From NCBI GenBank assembly GCA_024637035.1, contig JAGXFW010000009.1:27635-91634 (forward strand): 64,000 nucleotides of DNA, read 5' to 3'. Made by a program: the position numbers and the translations under genes. Origin of the DNA: Actinomycetes bacterium. GTDB lineage: Bacteria > Actinomycetota > Thermoleophilia > RBG-16-64-13. Below the pieces are notes generated by a model. It saw only the letters and a program-made list of their open reading frames with translations, was not told where the DNA came from and made no database searches. This document shows positions 34,297 to 42,659 of the stretch, piece by piece. Every line of letters starts with the position of its first letter. The first letter of the stretch is position 1.

Positions 34297-35658
34297 GTGC
34301 CGGGTCTCATCGAGAGCTTCGCGGGAGCGGTGACGGTCGTCGGCGCCCTCGGTCTTGCTTGGTTCGCGGTCGCATCGGTGCGGGAGGGTGAGCACAGGGC
34401 GGCCAAGAGGGCCGTGTTGGTCGTCGTCGGGCTCCTTGTGGTTGCCGCCCTGGCCGTGGCGGGACCTTCGCCATGGGCGGCTGCGCTTGCTTCCGCCGTG
34501 ACCCTCACGGTGGCTGTGGGCGTGCTCCTCCTATTCGTTCCCATGGGACGCGTGATCCGAGGCCCCGACGCGCCGACCCTGAGAGTTGATGAGCGAGACA
34601 TCATGTTCGCCCGGGCGCGTCTGGGCCCCGAGGGGCCGCAGTTCGAGGAGTACTACGCGATGCGCCCCGAGAACCGTGAGTCTGACGACCGCACGCGTGC
34701 CCTTCCCGGTCTGGGCTCTCCACGATCAGGCAAGGCGCAGCCCTGGGCGTTCACCGCCATGGACGCGTCGTTCACGTTCACGGAAGCCGTGCGTGCCGAG
34801 GTGGACGGAGCCGTCGCTCACGCCATGGTGGTCGCGACGCCGGAGCAGTTCACGCACTATGCGAAGGGTCTCGCTCGCCTGTGGGGGGCTCGGACAGTGG
34901 GCGTCGCGGAACTCCGGCCCTATCACGCCTACTCGCACGTTGGTCGGGGGGACGGAGTGTGGGGCGCGCCCATCGACGTACCCCACCGCTACGGGATCGC
35001 CTTCACGGTGGAGATGGACTTCGACCTCGTACGCACGGGTCCCGAGGCCTCCGAGGCCATGGAGTCCGCGCATCAGTACGTGGAGGCGGCGGTCGTGGCT
35101 CTGCAGCTCGGCTACGCGATCCGTTCGATGGGCTATTCCGCCCGGGCGCACATCGACGGCAACTATCAGGTGATCGCACCGCTCGTGGCGCGCGACGCCG
35201 GGCTGGGAGAGATCGGCCGGATGGGTCTGCTGATGACGCCCGAACTCGGTCCCCGGGTGCGGTTAGGCGTGGTCACCACCGATCTGCCCCTCGTGGCCGA
35301 CGGACGAAGGCTTGACGACTCGGTGCTCGACTTCTGCCGCATCTGCGAGAAGTGTGCGGAGAACTGCCCGAGTCATTCGATCCCCACCGGCGATCGGGTC
35401 CTGTTCGATGGAGCCCTTCGCTGGCGCATCGACGCCGACACGTGCTTCCGCTACTGGAACAGCGTAGGCACGGATTGCGGGCGCTGCATGTCCGTGTGCC
35501 CCTACTCGCACCCGAGTTCGGCCGTGCACGATGTCGTGCGGTTCGGGAACCGCCACTCGGGGTTCGCCCGGCGCGCGGCTCTACGGCTCGACGACGTGTT
35601 CTACGGGCGGATCCCCGCTCCGGGGCGTCCTCCTGCCTGGTTACCGCCGAAGCTCTAG
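34297..35658 (+). CDS. Reductive dehalogenase-like protein with N-terminal membrane domain
   Basis: 453 aa from GTG 34297 (GAGGAG six bases upstream; ATG 34249 is in frame with poor spacing). Three hydrophobic helices at about 4-28, 39-56 and 60-82 are followed by a catalytic domain resembling cobamide-dependent RdhA: QLGYAIRSMGYSARAHIDGN, EIGRMGLLMTPELGPRVRLG and VVTTDLPL. Two 4Fe-4S clusters are predicted: Cys347/350/353/357 and Cys383/394/397/401. The Arg-rich loop between helices 1 and 2 suggests a cytoplasmic catalytic side. There is no Tat signal and no RdhB anchor gene nearby, unlike classical respiratory systems. Epoxyqueuosine reductase is a distant relative but lacks the membrane part. 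Activity is unproven. Confidence 0.78.
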   Translation: MPGLIESFAGAVTVVGALGLAWFAVASVREGEHRAAKRAVLVVVGLLVVAALAVAGPSPWAAALASAVTLTVAVGVLLLFVPMGRVIRGPDAPTLRVDERDIMFARARLGPEGPQFEEYYAMRPENRESDDRTRALPGLGSPRSGKAQPWAFTAMDASFTFTEAVRAEVDGAVAHAMVVATPEQFTHYAKGLARLWGARTVGVAELRPYHAYSHVGRGDGVWGAPIDVPHRYGIAFTVEMDFDLVRTGPEASEAMESAHQYVEAAVVALQLGYAIRSMGYSARAHIDGNYQVIAPLVARDAGLGEIGRMGLLMTPELGPRVRLGVVTTDLPLVADGRRLDDSVLDFCRICEKCAENCPSHSIPTGDRVLFDGALRWRIDADTCFRYWNSVGTDCGRCMSVCPYSHPSSAVHDVVRFGNRHSGFARRAALRLDDVFYGRIPAPGRPPAWLPPKL

Positions 35659-35692
35659 CCGATCCCCAGCTGCGAAGTTCTAGCCGATCCCC
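35648..35692. repeat. 20-bp duplication spanning the stop of the RdhA-like gene
   Basis: The 20 bases at 35648-35667 recur at 35673-35692 with one mismatch (period 25). The first copy contains the TAG stop codon of the RdhA-like gene and the second copies it. Confidence 0.9.
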
Positions 35693-35694
35693 GG

Positions 35695-36504
35695 TTACTC
35701 CAGCAGCATGCGGTCGGAGGCGAGTGTCTCGCCGGCGACTTCGTGGAACTTCCGCACCAGTTCAGGCACGGTGAGCGACGACTTGTCTGCTCCGGCCACG
35801 TCGAGGATCACCCGTCCCGCGTGCATCATCATCAAGCGGTTGCCCCGGGACAAGGCCAGCTCCATGTTGTGCGTGACCATGAGTGTCGTCAGGCGTTCGC
35901 GCGTCACGATCTGGGTGGTGAGGTCCATGATCGTGGCGGCCACCTTCGGGTCGAGCGCGGCGGTGTGCTCGTCGAGCAGAAGGAGCTGCGGCCGGGTGAT
36001 GGTGGCCATGAGGAGCGAGAGGGCCTGACGCTGGCCGCCCGAGAGCTTCGCCACGGCGGACCGAGGGCGCTCTTCCAGGCCCATGCCGAGCTGCGACAAC
36101 TGCCCCTTCACGGAGGCGCGGCGCGATGCCGATAACCCTCGAGCCAGTCCCCGGCGTTTACCCCGGAGCATGGCGAGACACAGGTTCTCCTCGATGGACA
36201 GCGATGGCGCGGTGCCTGCACGAGGGTCCTGGAACACGCGGCCGATCGACTGTGCCCTCAGGTGTTCGGGTCGTTGAGTCAGCTCCTTGTCGTCGAGCCA
36301 GATCTCTCCGTGATCGATGGGGAACGTCCCGGCGACCGCGTTCAACAGCGTAGACTTCCCGGCTCCATTCGAGCCGATGATCGTGACGAAATCACCGGGA
36401 CGCATGTCGAGGGAGAGGCCGTCGAGTGCCCGCACCTCGTTCGGCGTGCCGGTGAAGAACACCTTCACCGCACCTTCGACTCTGAGGCCACCGGTCCCGG
36501 TCAC
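35695..36504 (-). CDS. ABC transporter ATP-binding protein (TrpZ-like)
   Basis: 269 aa. Walker A IIGSNGAGKSTLLNAVAG, signature LSGGQRQALSLLMA, Walker B LLLLDEHTAALDP with His instead of the usual Pro after DE (seen in this subfamily), H-loop MVTHNMELA. Its start overlaps the permease stop as ATGA. It energises the importer formed with the next two genes. Confidence 0.9.
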   Translation of the reverse strand: MTGTGGLRVEGAVKVFFTGTPNEVRALDGLSLDMRPGDFVTIIGSNGAGKSTLLNAVAGTFPIDHGEIWLDDKELTQRPEHLRAQSIGRVFQDPRAGTAPSLSIEENLCLAMLRGKRRGLARGLSASRRASVKGQLSQLGMGLEERPRSAVAKLSGGQRQALSLLMATITRPQLLLLDEHTAALDPKVAATIMDLTTQIVTRERLTTLMVTHNMELALSRGNRLMMMHAGRVILDVAGADKSSLTVPELVRKFHEVAGETLASDRMLLE

Positions 36505-37403
36505 GAGCGCACCACCCTCGAACGGATAGTGGGCGTCGCCAAGGCGATCAGCACCAGCACGGCCGTGAGGAGCTTGAGGTCGGTGGGACGGATCCAGTCG
36601 ATACGAAGACCGACGGCCACCAGTATCCGGTAGACGATCGAGCCTGCCATCACGCTGAAGAGAACCCAGCGTATGCTGCGCATCCCGAAGACCACCTCGC
36701 CGATGATCACTCCTCCCAATCCTGCCACGAGCGCGCCGAAGCCCATTCCGATGTCCGCGTAACCCTGCTGTTGGGCGACGAGCCCGCCCGTGAGGGCCAC
36801 GAGTCCGTTCGCGATCGCCAGGCCGAGTATTCGGACACGATTGGTGTTCACGCCCAGCGACCGGATCATCTGCTCGTTGTCACCCAGGGCCTGCATGGCG
36901 AGGCCTAGTTCGGTGTGGAGGAACCAGTCGAGCACGAGTTTGACCAGCAGCGCGATCACCAGCAGCCCCAGCACCAGCGACCAACGGGTCATGTTCACCG
37001 AGATCAGGTCGCCGATATGGTCGAACATGCTCTTCTCGTGGAGTAGGGGGACGTTGCTGCGACCCATCACCCGCAGGTTGATCGAGTAGAGCGCGGTGGT
37101 GGTGAGGATGCCGGCGATCAGTTTGGGACCGTAGTTGGTGTCGCTCGATCCCGACTTCAGGAGTATGTGGATGAGTCCTGTCACTACTCCGGCGCAGGCG
37201 CCGGCTATGACTCCCACGCCCGTGGCCAGGAACACCGACACGCCGTTGGTGACCAGTATCGCCGTGGCCCCGGCGCCGAGCACCAGACTCCCGTCCACTG
37301 TGAGGTCGGGGAAGTCCAGAACGCGGAACGTGAAGAAGACGCCGAGCACCAGGAACGAGTACAACAGCCCCTGCTCGAACCCGATGGCGAGAATACCTTC
37401 CAA
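36501..37403 (-). CDS. ABC transporter permease (TrpY-like, BPD_transp_2 family)
   Basis: 300 aa, eight or nine hydrophobic helices, with features of the branched-chain/ribose-type permease family (FRVLDFPDLTVDGSLVLGAG near the start and GFGALVAGLGGVIIGEVVFG near the end). It pairs with the ATPase by an ATGA overlap. A 142-base gap with a hairpin separates it from the binding-protein gene upstream. Confidence 0.9.
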   Translation of the reverse strand: MEGILAIGFEQGLLYSFLVLGVFFTFRVLDFPDLTVDGSLVLGAGATAILVTNGVSVFLATGVGVIAGACAGVVTGLIHILLKSGSSDTNYGPKLIAGILTTTALYSINLRVMGRSNVPLLHEKSMFDHIGDLISVNMTRWSLVLGLLVIALLVKLVLDWFLHTELGLAMQALGDNEQMIRSLGVNTNRVRILGLAIANGLVALTGGLVAQQQGYADIGMGFGALVAGLGGVIIGEVVFGMRSIRWVLFSVMAGSIVYRILVAVGLRIDWIRPTDLKLLTAVLVLIALATPTIRSRVVRS

Positions 37404-37430
37404 ACCCGGTGTCAGCCCCCTGATAGTGGC

Positions 37431-37456
37431 GGGGCCGAAGTCTTCACTCCGGCCCC
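37431..37456 (-). promoter_or_regulatory. Hairpin between binding protein and permease genes
   Basis: GGGGCCG at 37431-37437 pairs with CGGCCCC at 37450-37456 (7-bp stem, 12-base loop). It may raise expression of the binding protein over the permease by attenuation or 3'-end protection, a common arrangement in ABC importer operons. Confidence 0.4.
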
Positions 37457-37545
37457 GGTGTCGTTCGGTGCGGCGCCCGCGGCATTGTCGGCCGGCGGGC
37501 GCTGGCGCGGCTCGAGAGCGCGGCTGGGCCGCACCCTCGAATTCG

Positions 37546-38598
37546 TTACTTGACTACGTTGTCCGCCCGGGCGATCACGTCGTCTGCGATGGTGAGTCCT
37601 TGGGCCAGCGCCGCGGGGAGGTTCAGGTAGAGCAGCGGGGTCTCGGCGTACTGCACTGGGATGTCCTTGATCGCCGTGCCGGCGAGGATCTGGGCGGCCA
37701 TGGCACCGGCCTGGCGTCCCAGGATCTTGCCGTCGGCCCCAAGGCCTGCGGCGGCGCCGCGGGCCACGCTGTCGGTGTCGCTGGTGATCACCGGGATCTG
37801 CGCCTCCTCAGCCACCTTGATAACCGCTTCCAGGGCCGATATCACCGTGTTGTCCTGCACGAGGGCGATCACGTCCACCCTTCCCATGAGGGACTGCGCG
37901 GCGGCCTGAACGTCGGCCGACGAGGAGACGGTGGCTTCGATGACCGTGTAGCCCATCGCTTCCGCGAGCGGCTTCTCTTCGTTGATACTCGCCACCGAGT
38001 TGCTCTCACCGGCGTTGTACAGGAACCCGATGGTCTTGGCTTCTGGAACGAGTTCCTTGATGAGGTCGAGGTGCAGCTGGGAGGGCATGTGGTCGCTCAC
38101 TCCGGTCACGTTGCCCTCGGGCGCCATGGGATCAACCACGAGTCCGGCCGCGACCGGGTCGGTGACGAGTGCGAACACGATCGGGATGGTGCTGGTGGCC
38201 TTCACTGATGCCTGACTCGTGGGAGTGGCCACGGCGCAGATCAGATCGACCTGGTCGGTAGCGAACTTCTGGGCGATCGTCGTTGCGATGGCCATGTCGC
38301 CCTGGGCGCTCTGCACGTCGTACTCCACGTTCTGGCCCTCGACGAAGCCCGCCTCGGCCATGGCTTCCTTGAAGCCTTCGACGCCCGCGTCGAGCGCCGG
38401 GTGCTCCACGATCTGGGTGATGCCCACTCGGTAGACCTTCATCTCGGTGGTCGTGGTGACCTCGGCCGCCGTCGTGTCGGTGGTGGCCGCTCCGGTGCTG
38501 GTAGTGGTGGTCTCCCCGCAGCCGAGCATCGCCACGGCGAGCCCGAGCAACGCGAGCACCATGAACAGAGACATCGTGCGCCTCGTCTTCACTAGCAT
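37546..38598 (-). CDS. ABC transporter substrate-binding lipoprotein (TrpX-like, ABC_sub_bind family)
   Basis: 350 aa. Lipoprotein signal (SLFMVLALLGLAVAMLGC) with lipobox MLGC, a long Thr-rich linker and the ABC_sub_bind domain (KVYRVGITQIVEHPALDAG; STIPIVFALVTDPVAAGLV; ALVQDNTVISALEAVIKVAE). Characterised relatives bind tryptophan, other aromatics or nucleoside-like ligands. ATG 38598 is close to a GGGGGG tract; GTG 38592 has better spacing, and both overlap or abut the hydrolase stop. Confidence 0.9.
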   Translation of the reverse strand: MLVKTRRTMSLFMVLALLGLAVAMLGCGETTTTSTGAATTDTTAAEVTTTTEMKVYRVGITQIVEHPALDAGVEGFKEAMAEAGFVEGQNVEYDVQSAQGDMAIATTIAQKFATDQVDLICAVATPTSQASVKATSTIPIVFALVTDPVAAGLVVDPMAPEGNVTGVSDHMPSQLHLDLIKELVPEAKTIGFLYNAGESNSVASINEEKPLAEAMGYTVIEATVSSSADVQAAAQSLMGRVDVIALVQDNTVISALEAVIKVAEEAQIPVITSDTDSVARGAAAGLGADGKILGRQAGAMAAQILAGTAIKDIPVQYAETPLLYLNLPAALAQGLTIADDVIARADNVVK

Positions 38599-39647
38599 GT
38601 TCCCCCCAATGTTCTCGAATGATGAGTGGATGGACCGCAGAGGGCGGTCTTCGAGGAAGCGCCGCGTGATCCGGTCCGCTCCGATGTACTAGTTGTATCA
38701 CTCACGCCGTCGCAGCCGCAACCGGCAGGACCTTCGGCGCCGGCGGCTGGTCGATCGGGCGCGTGCAGCCAACCCGCGATCGACTCCTGAAGCCGCAGGT
38801 GCTCGTGGGTCTCGAGGAAGGTGAGGTGCTTGCTGCGCCCGAGGAACGTGAGTTCCGCGTGATCCGCCCCGAGTGCATTCAGGAATTCGAGCGCGTCGGC
38901 CGCATCGACTACGTAGTCGTGGGCGCCGGCCACCAGCAGCGTGGGCGCCGTGATCGAAGGCGCAAAGGAGGCCAACTCCAACTCTGCGATGTCAAGGAAC
39001 ACGCCGGCGGGCATGGTGGGGTAGTGAGTCTCGACCATGTGTGCGTACTCGGATAGGACTTCGTGCTCGGCCGCGATCACCCGGCTCCCCAGATCTCGGT
39101 GGTGCGAGTTCTCCACTCTCGACCCCGCGACCCGCACCTGTTCCATGATCCGATCGAGCACAGTCTGGTACTCGCGTCCCACCTGCCGGAACGGGCAACC
39201 GACGATCACCACTGCATCAACTAGGTGTGGGTGTCGAGCGGCGAACATGGCGGCGACGATGCCCCCCCACGAGTGTCCCACGAGGCTCACCCTCTCGAAC
39301 CCGCCGACCTCGCGCGCGAGGTCGGCCACGGCGACCAGGTCTTCGGCGCACGTGGTCGCACGCACGTCACGCCCGTCCTCGAGTGCGCCGCTGTCGCCGT
39401 AGCCCCTTTGATCGAACGCGAATGCGTGGAACCCCCGGGTGGCGAGGGCCTCGAGCACGCTGTACCCGGGAGTACGAAGGTCCCAGCAGCGGTATCCGAC
39501 GCCCGAGCCGTGCACCAGCAATACCGCGCCCTTTGACGCGCCTCCGTCGCAGACCCGGCTGACGCCGTGCAGGGTGACCTTCGGCGCCGCCTCCACCACG
39601 TGCAGTGCGCCTCTGTGTGCTCCCGGCTGGGTGCCGTGCCGTCGCAT
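38592..39647 (-). CDS. Alpha/beta hydrolase
   Basis: 351 aa. N-terminal strand (GAVLLVHGSGVGYRCWDL with the HG oxyanion motif), nucleophile elbow SLVGHSWGGIVAAMFA (Ser), acid Asp in LVAGAHDYVVDAADALEF and catalytic His in GRSKHLTFLETHEHL. Substrate is unknown; esterase, lactonase or peptidase are possible. A C-terminal tail of about 45 residues (Gly/Ser/Thr-rich with several Cys) follows the fold and overlaps the binding-protein start. Start is placed at ATG 39647. Position just before a TrpXYZ-like importer suggests a role in preparing or processing its ligand. Confidence 0.82.
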   Translation of the reverse strand: MRRHGTQPGAHRGALHVVEAAPKVTLHGVSRVCDGGASKGAVLLVHGSGVGYRCWDLRTPGYSVLEALATRGFHAFAFDQRGYGDSGALEDGRDVRATTCAEDLVAVADLAREVGGFERVSLVGHSWGGIVAAMFAARHPHLVDAVVIVGCPFRQVGREYQTVLDRIMEQVRVAGSRVENSHHRDLGSRVIAAEHEVLSEYAHMVETHYPTMPAGVFLDIAELELASFAPSITAPTLLVAGAHDYVVDAADALEFLNALGADHAELTFLGRSKHLTFLETHEHLRLQESIAGWLHAPDRPAAGAEGPAGCGCDGVSDTTSTSERTGSRGASSKTALCGPSTHHSRTLGGTC

Positions 39648-39725
39648 GTGCCCAAGGATATCGGTTGGACAGCCTCGGTGTCGCCTGTGGTAGCGTGAGT
39701 CTGAGCTGTCGCCGGGTCTGCGGTA

Positions 39726-39757
39726 TCGTGGATCCGCGGTGTCGTGGATCCACGGTC
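39726..39757. repeat. 16-bp tandem duplication upstream of the isochorismatase-family gene
   Basis: TCGTGGATCCGCGGTG at 39726-39741 is followed by a near copy at 39742-39757 and a decayed third. It lies in the divergent gap between the hydrolase and the isochorismatase-family gene. Confidence 0.8.
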
Positions 39758-39789
39758 TCGTGGGTCTGGGAGACGAGGGGGGATGATCG

Positions 39790-40419
39790 ATGGATCTGGC
39801 TCGGAAGGTGTCGCCTGGACACACGGCGCTGCTTGCGGTGGACATGCAGCGCGACTACTTCTGTTCCGGAGGCATCATCGAGTTCATGGGTGGAGACCCG
39901 CTTCCGCTCCAGGCTATCCTGGGTCCCCACGAGCGCTTTCTGGCTGAGGCGCGCCGGATCCTCAAGATCGTGGTGTTGACCCGCCAGACCCTCTACCCGT
40001 ACGTGCGCTCGCCCGCGGTCGTGGAGCACTACACTCGGGCGGGCATGACCCGGCCTTTCGATCCTTCCCGTGAAGACTTCTTCGGCGTAGAACCGACGGA
40101 GACAGACATCATCCTGCTCAAGCCCAAGTACTCCGCCTTCGTCGGCACGAATCTCGACGCGATACTGCGCGCAAACGGCATCGAGACGCTCATCGTGACC
40201 GGGGTCGCCACGAACGTGTGTGTGGAGTCGACCGTGAGGCACGGCTTCATGCTCGACTACCACATGGTCGTGCCGCCCGATCTCACTGCGGGCGTCGACG
40301 AGGAGTGCAAGGCCATGTCCTTGCGCAACATCGGTACGTTCTTCGGCGAAGTCGTCCACTCGGACCTGATCCTGGCCGCATGGGGGAGCGGGACAGGCTC
40401 CGACCCGGCTGCTTCGTAG
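39790..40419 (+). CDS. Isochorismatase-family cysteine hydrolase
   Basis: 209 aa. Catalytic triad seen as Asp in LLAVDMQRDYFCSGG, Lys in LLKPKYSAFVGTNLD and Cys in VTGVATNVCVESTVRHG, the last being the signature of this superfamily. Members hydrolyse amides such as N-carbamoylsarcosine, biuret, ureidoacrylate or maleamate. ATG 39790 has AGGGGGG eight bases upstream. It is three bases from the next gene, so the two form an operon. It is clearly distinct from PncA: the DWHPADH metal site is not present. Confidence 0.88.
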   Translation: MDLARKVSPGHTALLAVDMQRDYFCSGGIIEFMGGDPLPLQAILGPHERFLAEARRILKIVVLTRQTLYPYVRSPAVVEHYTRAGMTRPFDPSREDFFGVEPTETDIILLKPKYSAFVGTNLDAILRANGIETLIVTGVATNVCVESTVRHGFMLDYHMVVPPDLTAGVDEECKAMSLRNIGTFFGEVVHSDLILAAWGSGTGSDPAAS

Positions 40420-40421
40420 TC

Positions 40422-41192
40422 GTGACCGGGCCCTCGGGAAGCCCCGGGAGTGCGCCGCACGGGGGGAGTTCGCCGCATCGGGGGAGTGCGCCGGAACGGG
40501 GGCCCGCGACGGAACGGGGGCCCGCGGCTGAGGTGGACACGGTCTTCCGGCTGGCTTTCGACCCCGACTTCGCGCCCCTCAGTCACCTGGACGAACACGG
40601 ACGGCCCGCCGGACGTGCCCTCGAGATCGTGCGCACCGCCGCCGCGGTGTCCGGCGTCGCCATCGAGTTCGTCGCGGTGTCGCTCGGCGACGAGGCCTCG
40701 CAGTTGGAGACGGGTTCGGTGGACGGTCTGGCCTGCGCCGCCGTCACCCCCGAGCGAGCGGCCCTCTACGATTTCAGCGCGCCCTACCTGCACACTGCGG
40801 CGTCCCTGTTCCGGCTCGCCGAACCCGAGCGGCCGGGTGGGCCCGGCACAGCGGGACGCCCCGCCACGGTGGCCACCCCGGCCGGCGGACCGCTGGCGGC
40901 TGCGCTCCGTGCGGAGCGCCCGGGCATGGGAGTGGTGCCGGTGGCCGGCTACGCGGAGGCGCTCGAGGCGGTGATCGGCGGCGCTGCCGATGCCGCTGCC
41001 CTGAACGCCGAAGTGGGGGGTCATCTGACCGCTACTCGGTACCCCGGCCGGTTCCTGCCGCCGGGGCCCTCGATCATGGATCTGTCTCTGGCGGTCGCCG
41101 CTCTTCGCGGCAGCGACCGCGGTCGCGCCCTGTTGGGGCGCCTCGACCTCGGCCTCTCGCACAGTCGAGTGGCGGCTACGCCCCCAGGGTAG
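40422..41192 (+). CDS. Solute-binding-like domain protein without signal peptide
   Basis: 256 aa from GTG 40422 (three bases after the previous stop), or 219 aa from GTG 40533. The N-terminus is a hexapeptide repeat (GSAPHG-like) encoded by an 18-bp minisatellite. The rest resembles one SBP_bac_3 domain: RLAFDPDFAPLSHLDEHGRP, VDGLACAAVTPERAALYDFS and APYLHTAASLFRLAE. No secretion signal or lipobox is visible, so it is predicted to be cytoplasmic, unusual for this fold. With the hydrolase upstream it may act as a ligand sensor or carrier. Alternatively the true start is missed or the gene is degenerate. Confidence 0.65.
   Translation: MTGPSGSPGSAPHGGSSPHRGSAPERGPATERGPAAEVDTVFRLAFDPDFAPLSHLDEHGRPAGRALEIVRTAAAVSGVAIEFVAVSLGDEASQLETGSVDGLACAAVTPERAALYDFSAPYLHTAASLFRLAEPERPGGPGTAGRPATVATPAGGPLAAALRAERPGMGVVPVAGYAEALEAVIGGAADAAALNAEVGGHLTATRYPGRFLPPGPSIMDLSLAVAALRGSDRGRALLGRLDLGLSHSRVAATPPG
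40446..40532. repeat. 18-bp coding minisatellite, four to five units
   Basis: Units begin at 40446, 40464, 40482, 40500 and 40518 (last partial). Units four and five are nearly identical, the others diverged. The period of 18 keeps the reading frame. Confidence 0.85.
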
Positions 41193-42450
41193 TCTTCCCT
41201 GCCGGAAGGAACGCCGCCAATGCCGGCGGCACCTCGATGAGGCCCTCGGCCGTCTGGTAGTTCTCCATGATGGCGATGATCGTGCGGCCTACCGCCACGA
41301 CAGTGCCGTTCAAGGTGTGCACCAGGTAGGCGCCGCCCTCTTTGCCCTTGGCGCGGCACTTCAGTCGCCTCGCCTGGTAGTCGGTGCAATTCGAACAGCT
41401 CGTCACCTCGCGGTAGCGCTCCTGCGTGGGGATCCAGGCTTCGAGGTCGTACTTCTTGGCGGCCGACGCGCCCAGGTCTCCGGCGGCGATGTTGACGGCT
41501 TGATAGGGAAGCCCCAGATCCTGCAGCACTTCCTCTTCGATGCCCCGCATGAAGTCGTGCTCTTCCCGCGAACGGTCGGGGTGACAGAAGCTGAACATCT
41601 CCAACTTGTCGAACTGATGCACGCGGAAGATGCCGCGGGTGTCCTTGCCTGCCGCACCCGCCTCACGACGGAAACAGCTCGAATACCCCACGTAACGCAG
41701 CGGAAGCTGCTCTTCCTCCAGGATCTCATCCATGTGGAGCGCGGCCAGCGGCACCTCGCTCGTTCCTACAAGATTTAGTGCATCTGACTCAAGACGGTAC
41801 ACTTGTTGCATATCGGTGGGGAAGAAGCCCGTTCCGTACATGGCTTCGTCACGCACCAGAACCGGAGGCACGATGGGCCGGAAGCCCTTGGCTGCGAGCT
41901 TCTGCATGGCGAACTGCACCAAGGCGAACTGCAGGAGCACCAGGTCGCCCTTGAGGTAGGCGAAGCGGCTGCCCGAGACCTTGCCGCCGCGCTCCATGTC
42001 CACCACATCAAGAGCCGTGCCCAGGTCGAGATGGTCGCGAGGCTCGAAGTCGAAGACCCGCGGCTCGCCCCAAGAGTGCAGCACCACGCTGTCGTCCTCG
42101 CCCCCGTCGGGGGCGCTGGGATCGGCTAGGTTCGGAACTTGGAGCAGCTCCCGCTCCAACTCCTCTTCCACGGTCTTGAGGTCGGCCTCGAGAGCCTTGA
42201 TAGACTCGCCCACCTCGCGCATGGCGGCGATGCGGTGGGAGGCGTCTTCACCGGCCTTCTTCGCGACTGCGATCTCCTCGCTCACCGTGTTCCGTCGGCT
42301 CCGCTTCTCTTCGACCTGCACGATCAGCTCGCGACGGCGTTCGTCCAAGGAGAGAAGGGTGTCCAAGGCTTCCTCGGCCTTCCCGCCGCGCCGGCGGAGC
42401 TGGGTCCTGGTGCCTTCTGGGTCGTTGCGGATGAGCTTGATGTCGAGCAT
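41176..42450 (-). CDS. serS: Serine--tRNA ligase
   Basis: 424 aa class II synthetase. N-terminal coiled-coil arm (residues about 30-110, e.g. LIVQVEEKRSRRNTVSEEIA), then motif 2 YSSCFRREAGAAGKDTRGIF with RVHQFDKLEMF and motif 3 TLNGTVVAVGRTIIAIMENY. Length is normal. Its 3' end overlaps the convergent solute-binding-like gene by 17 bases. No T-box leader was found upstream of ATG 42450. Confidence 0.96.
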   Translation of the reverse strand: MLDIKLIRNDPEGTRTQLRRRGGKAEEALDTLLSLDERRRELIVQVEEKRSRRNTVSEEIAVAKKAGEDASHRIAAMREVGESIKALEADLKTVEEELERELLQVPNLADPSAPDGGEDDSVVLHSWGEPRVFDFEPRDHLDLGTALDVVDMERGGKVSGSRFAYLKGDLVLLQFALVQFAMQKLAAKGFRPIVPPVLVRDEAMYGTGFFPTDMQQVYRLESDALNLVGTSEVPLAALHMDEILEEEQLPLRYVGYSSCFRREAGAAGKDTRGIFRVHQFDKLEMFSFCHPDRSREEHDFMRGIEEEVLQDLGLPYQAVNIAAGDLGASAAKKYDLEAWIPTQERYREVTSCSNCTDYQARRLKCRAKGKEGGAYLVHTLNGTVVAVGRTIIAIMENYQTAEGLIEVPPALAAFLPAGKTTLGA

Positions 42451-42659
42451 CGGACTCCTGTCTCTAGCGGCGCGCGGTGGAACGCGAGCGAGTGCATCGG
42501 TGGATCGCGAACGCCGGCACGGTGGATCGTGAGCACGCGGTGTGCGATATCCTCGTTACGGAGCGTCTCGTCCAGGGTAGCAGAAAGGGGTTCCGCGGAG
42601 CCACAGCTCTGGCGTGAGGCGGGAGCGACGGATCGGTCGACGATCGCGGAAGGGGTGGG

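Noticed and set aside
34249..35658. Epoxyqueuosine reductase (QueG)
   Set aside because: The TM domain and the GRMGLLMTPELGPRVRLG and TTDLPL segments resemble RdhA more; QueG is a soluble tRNA-modifying enzyme.
42451..42659. T-box leader upstream of serS
   Set aside because: The 209-base gap lacks the T-box consensus and a specifier-like stem.
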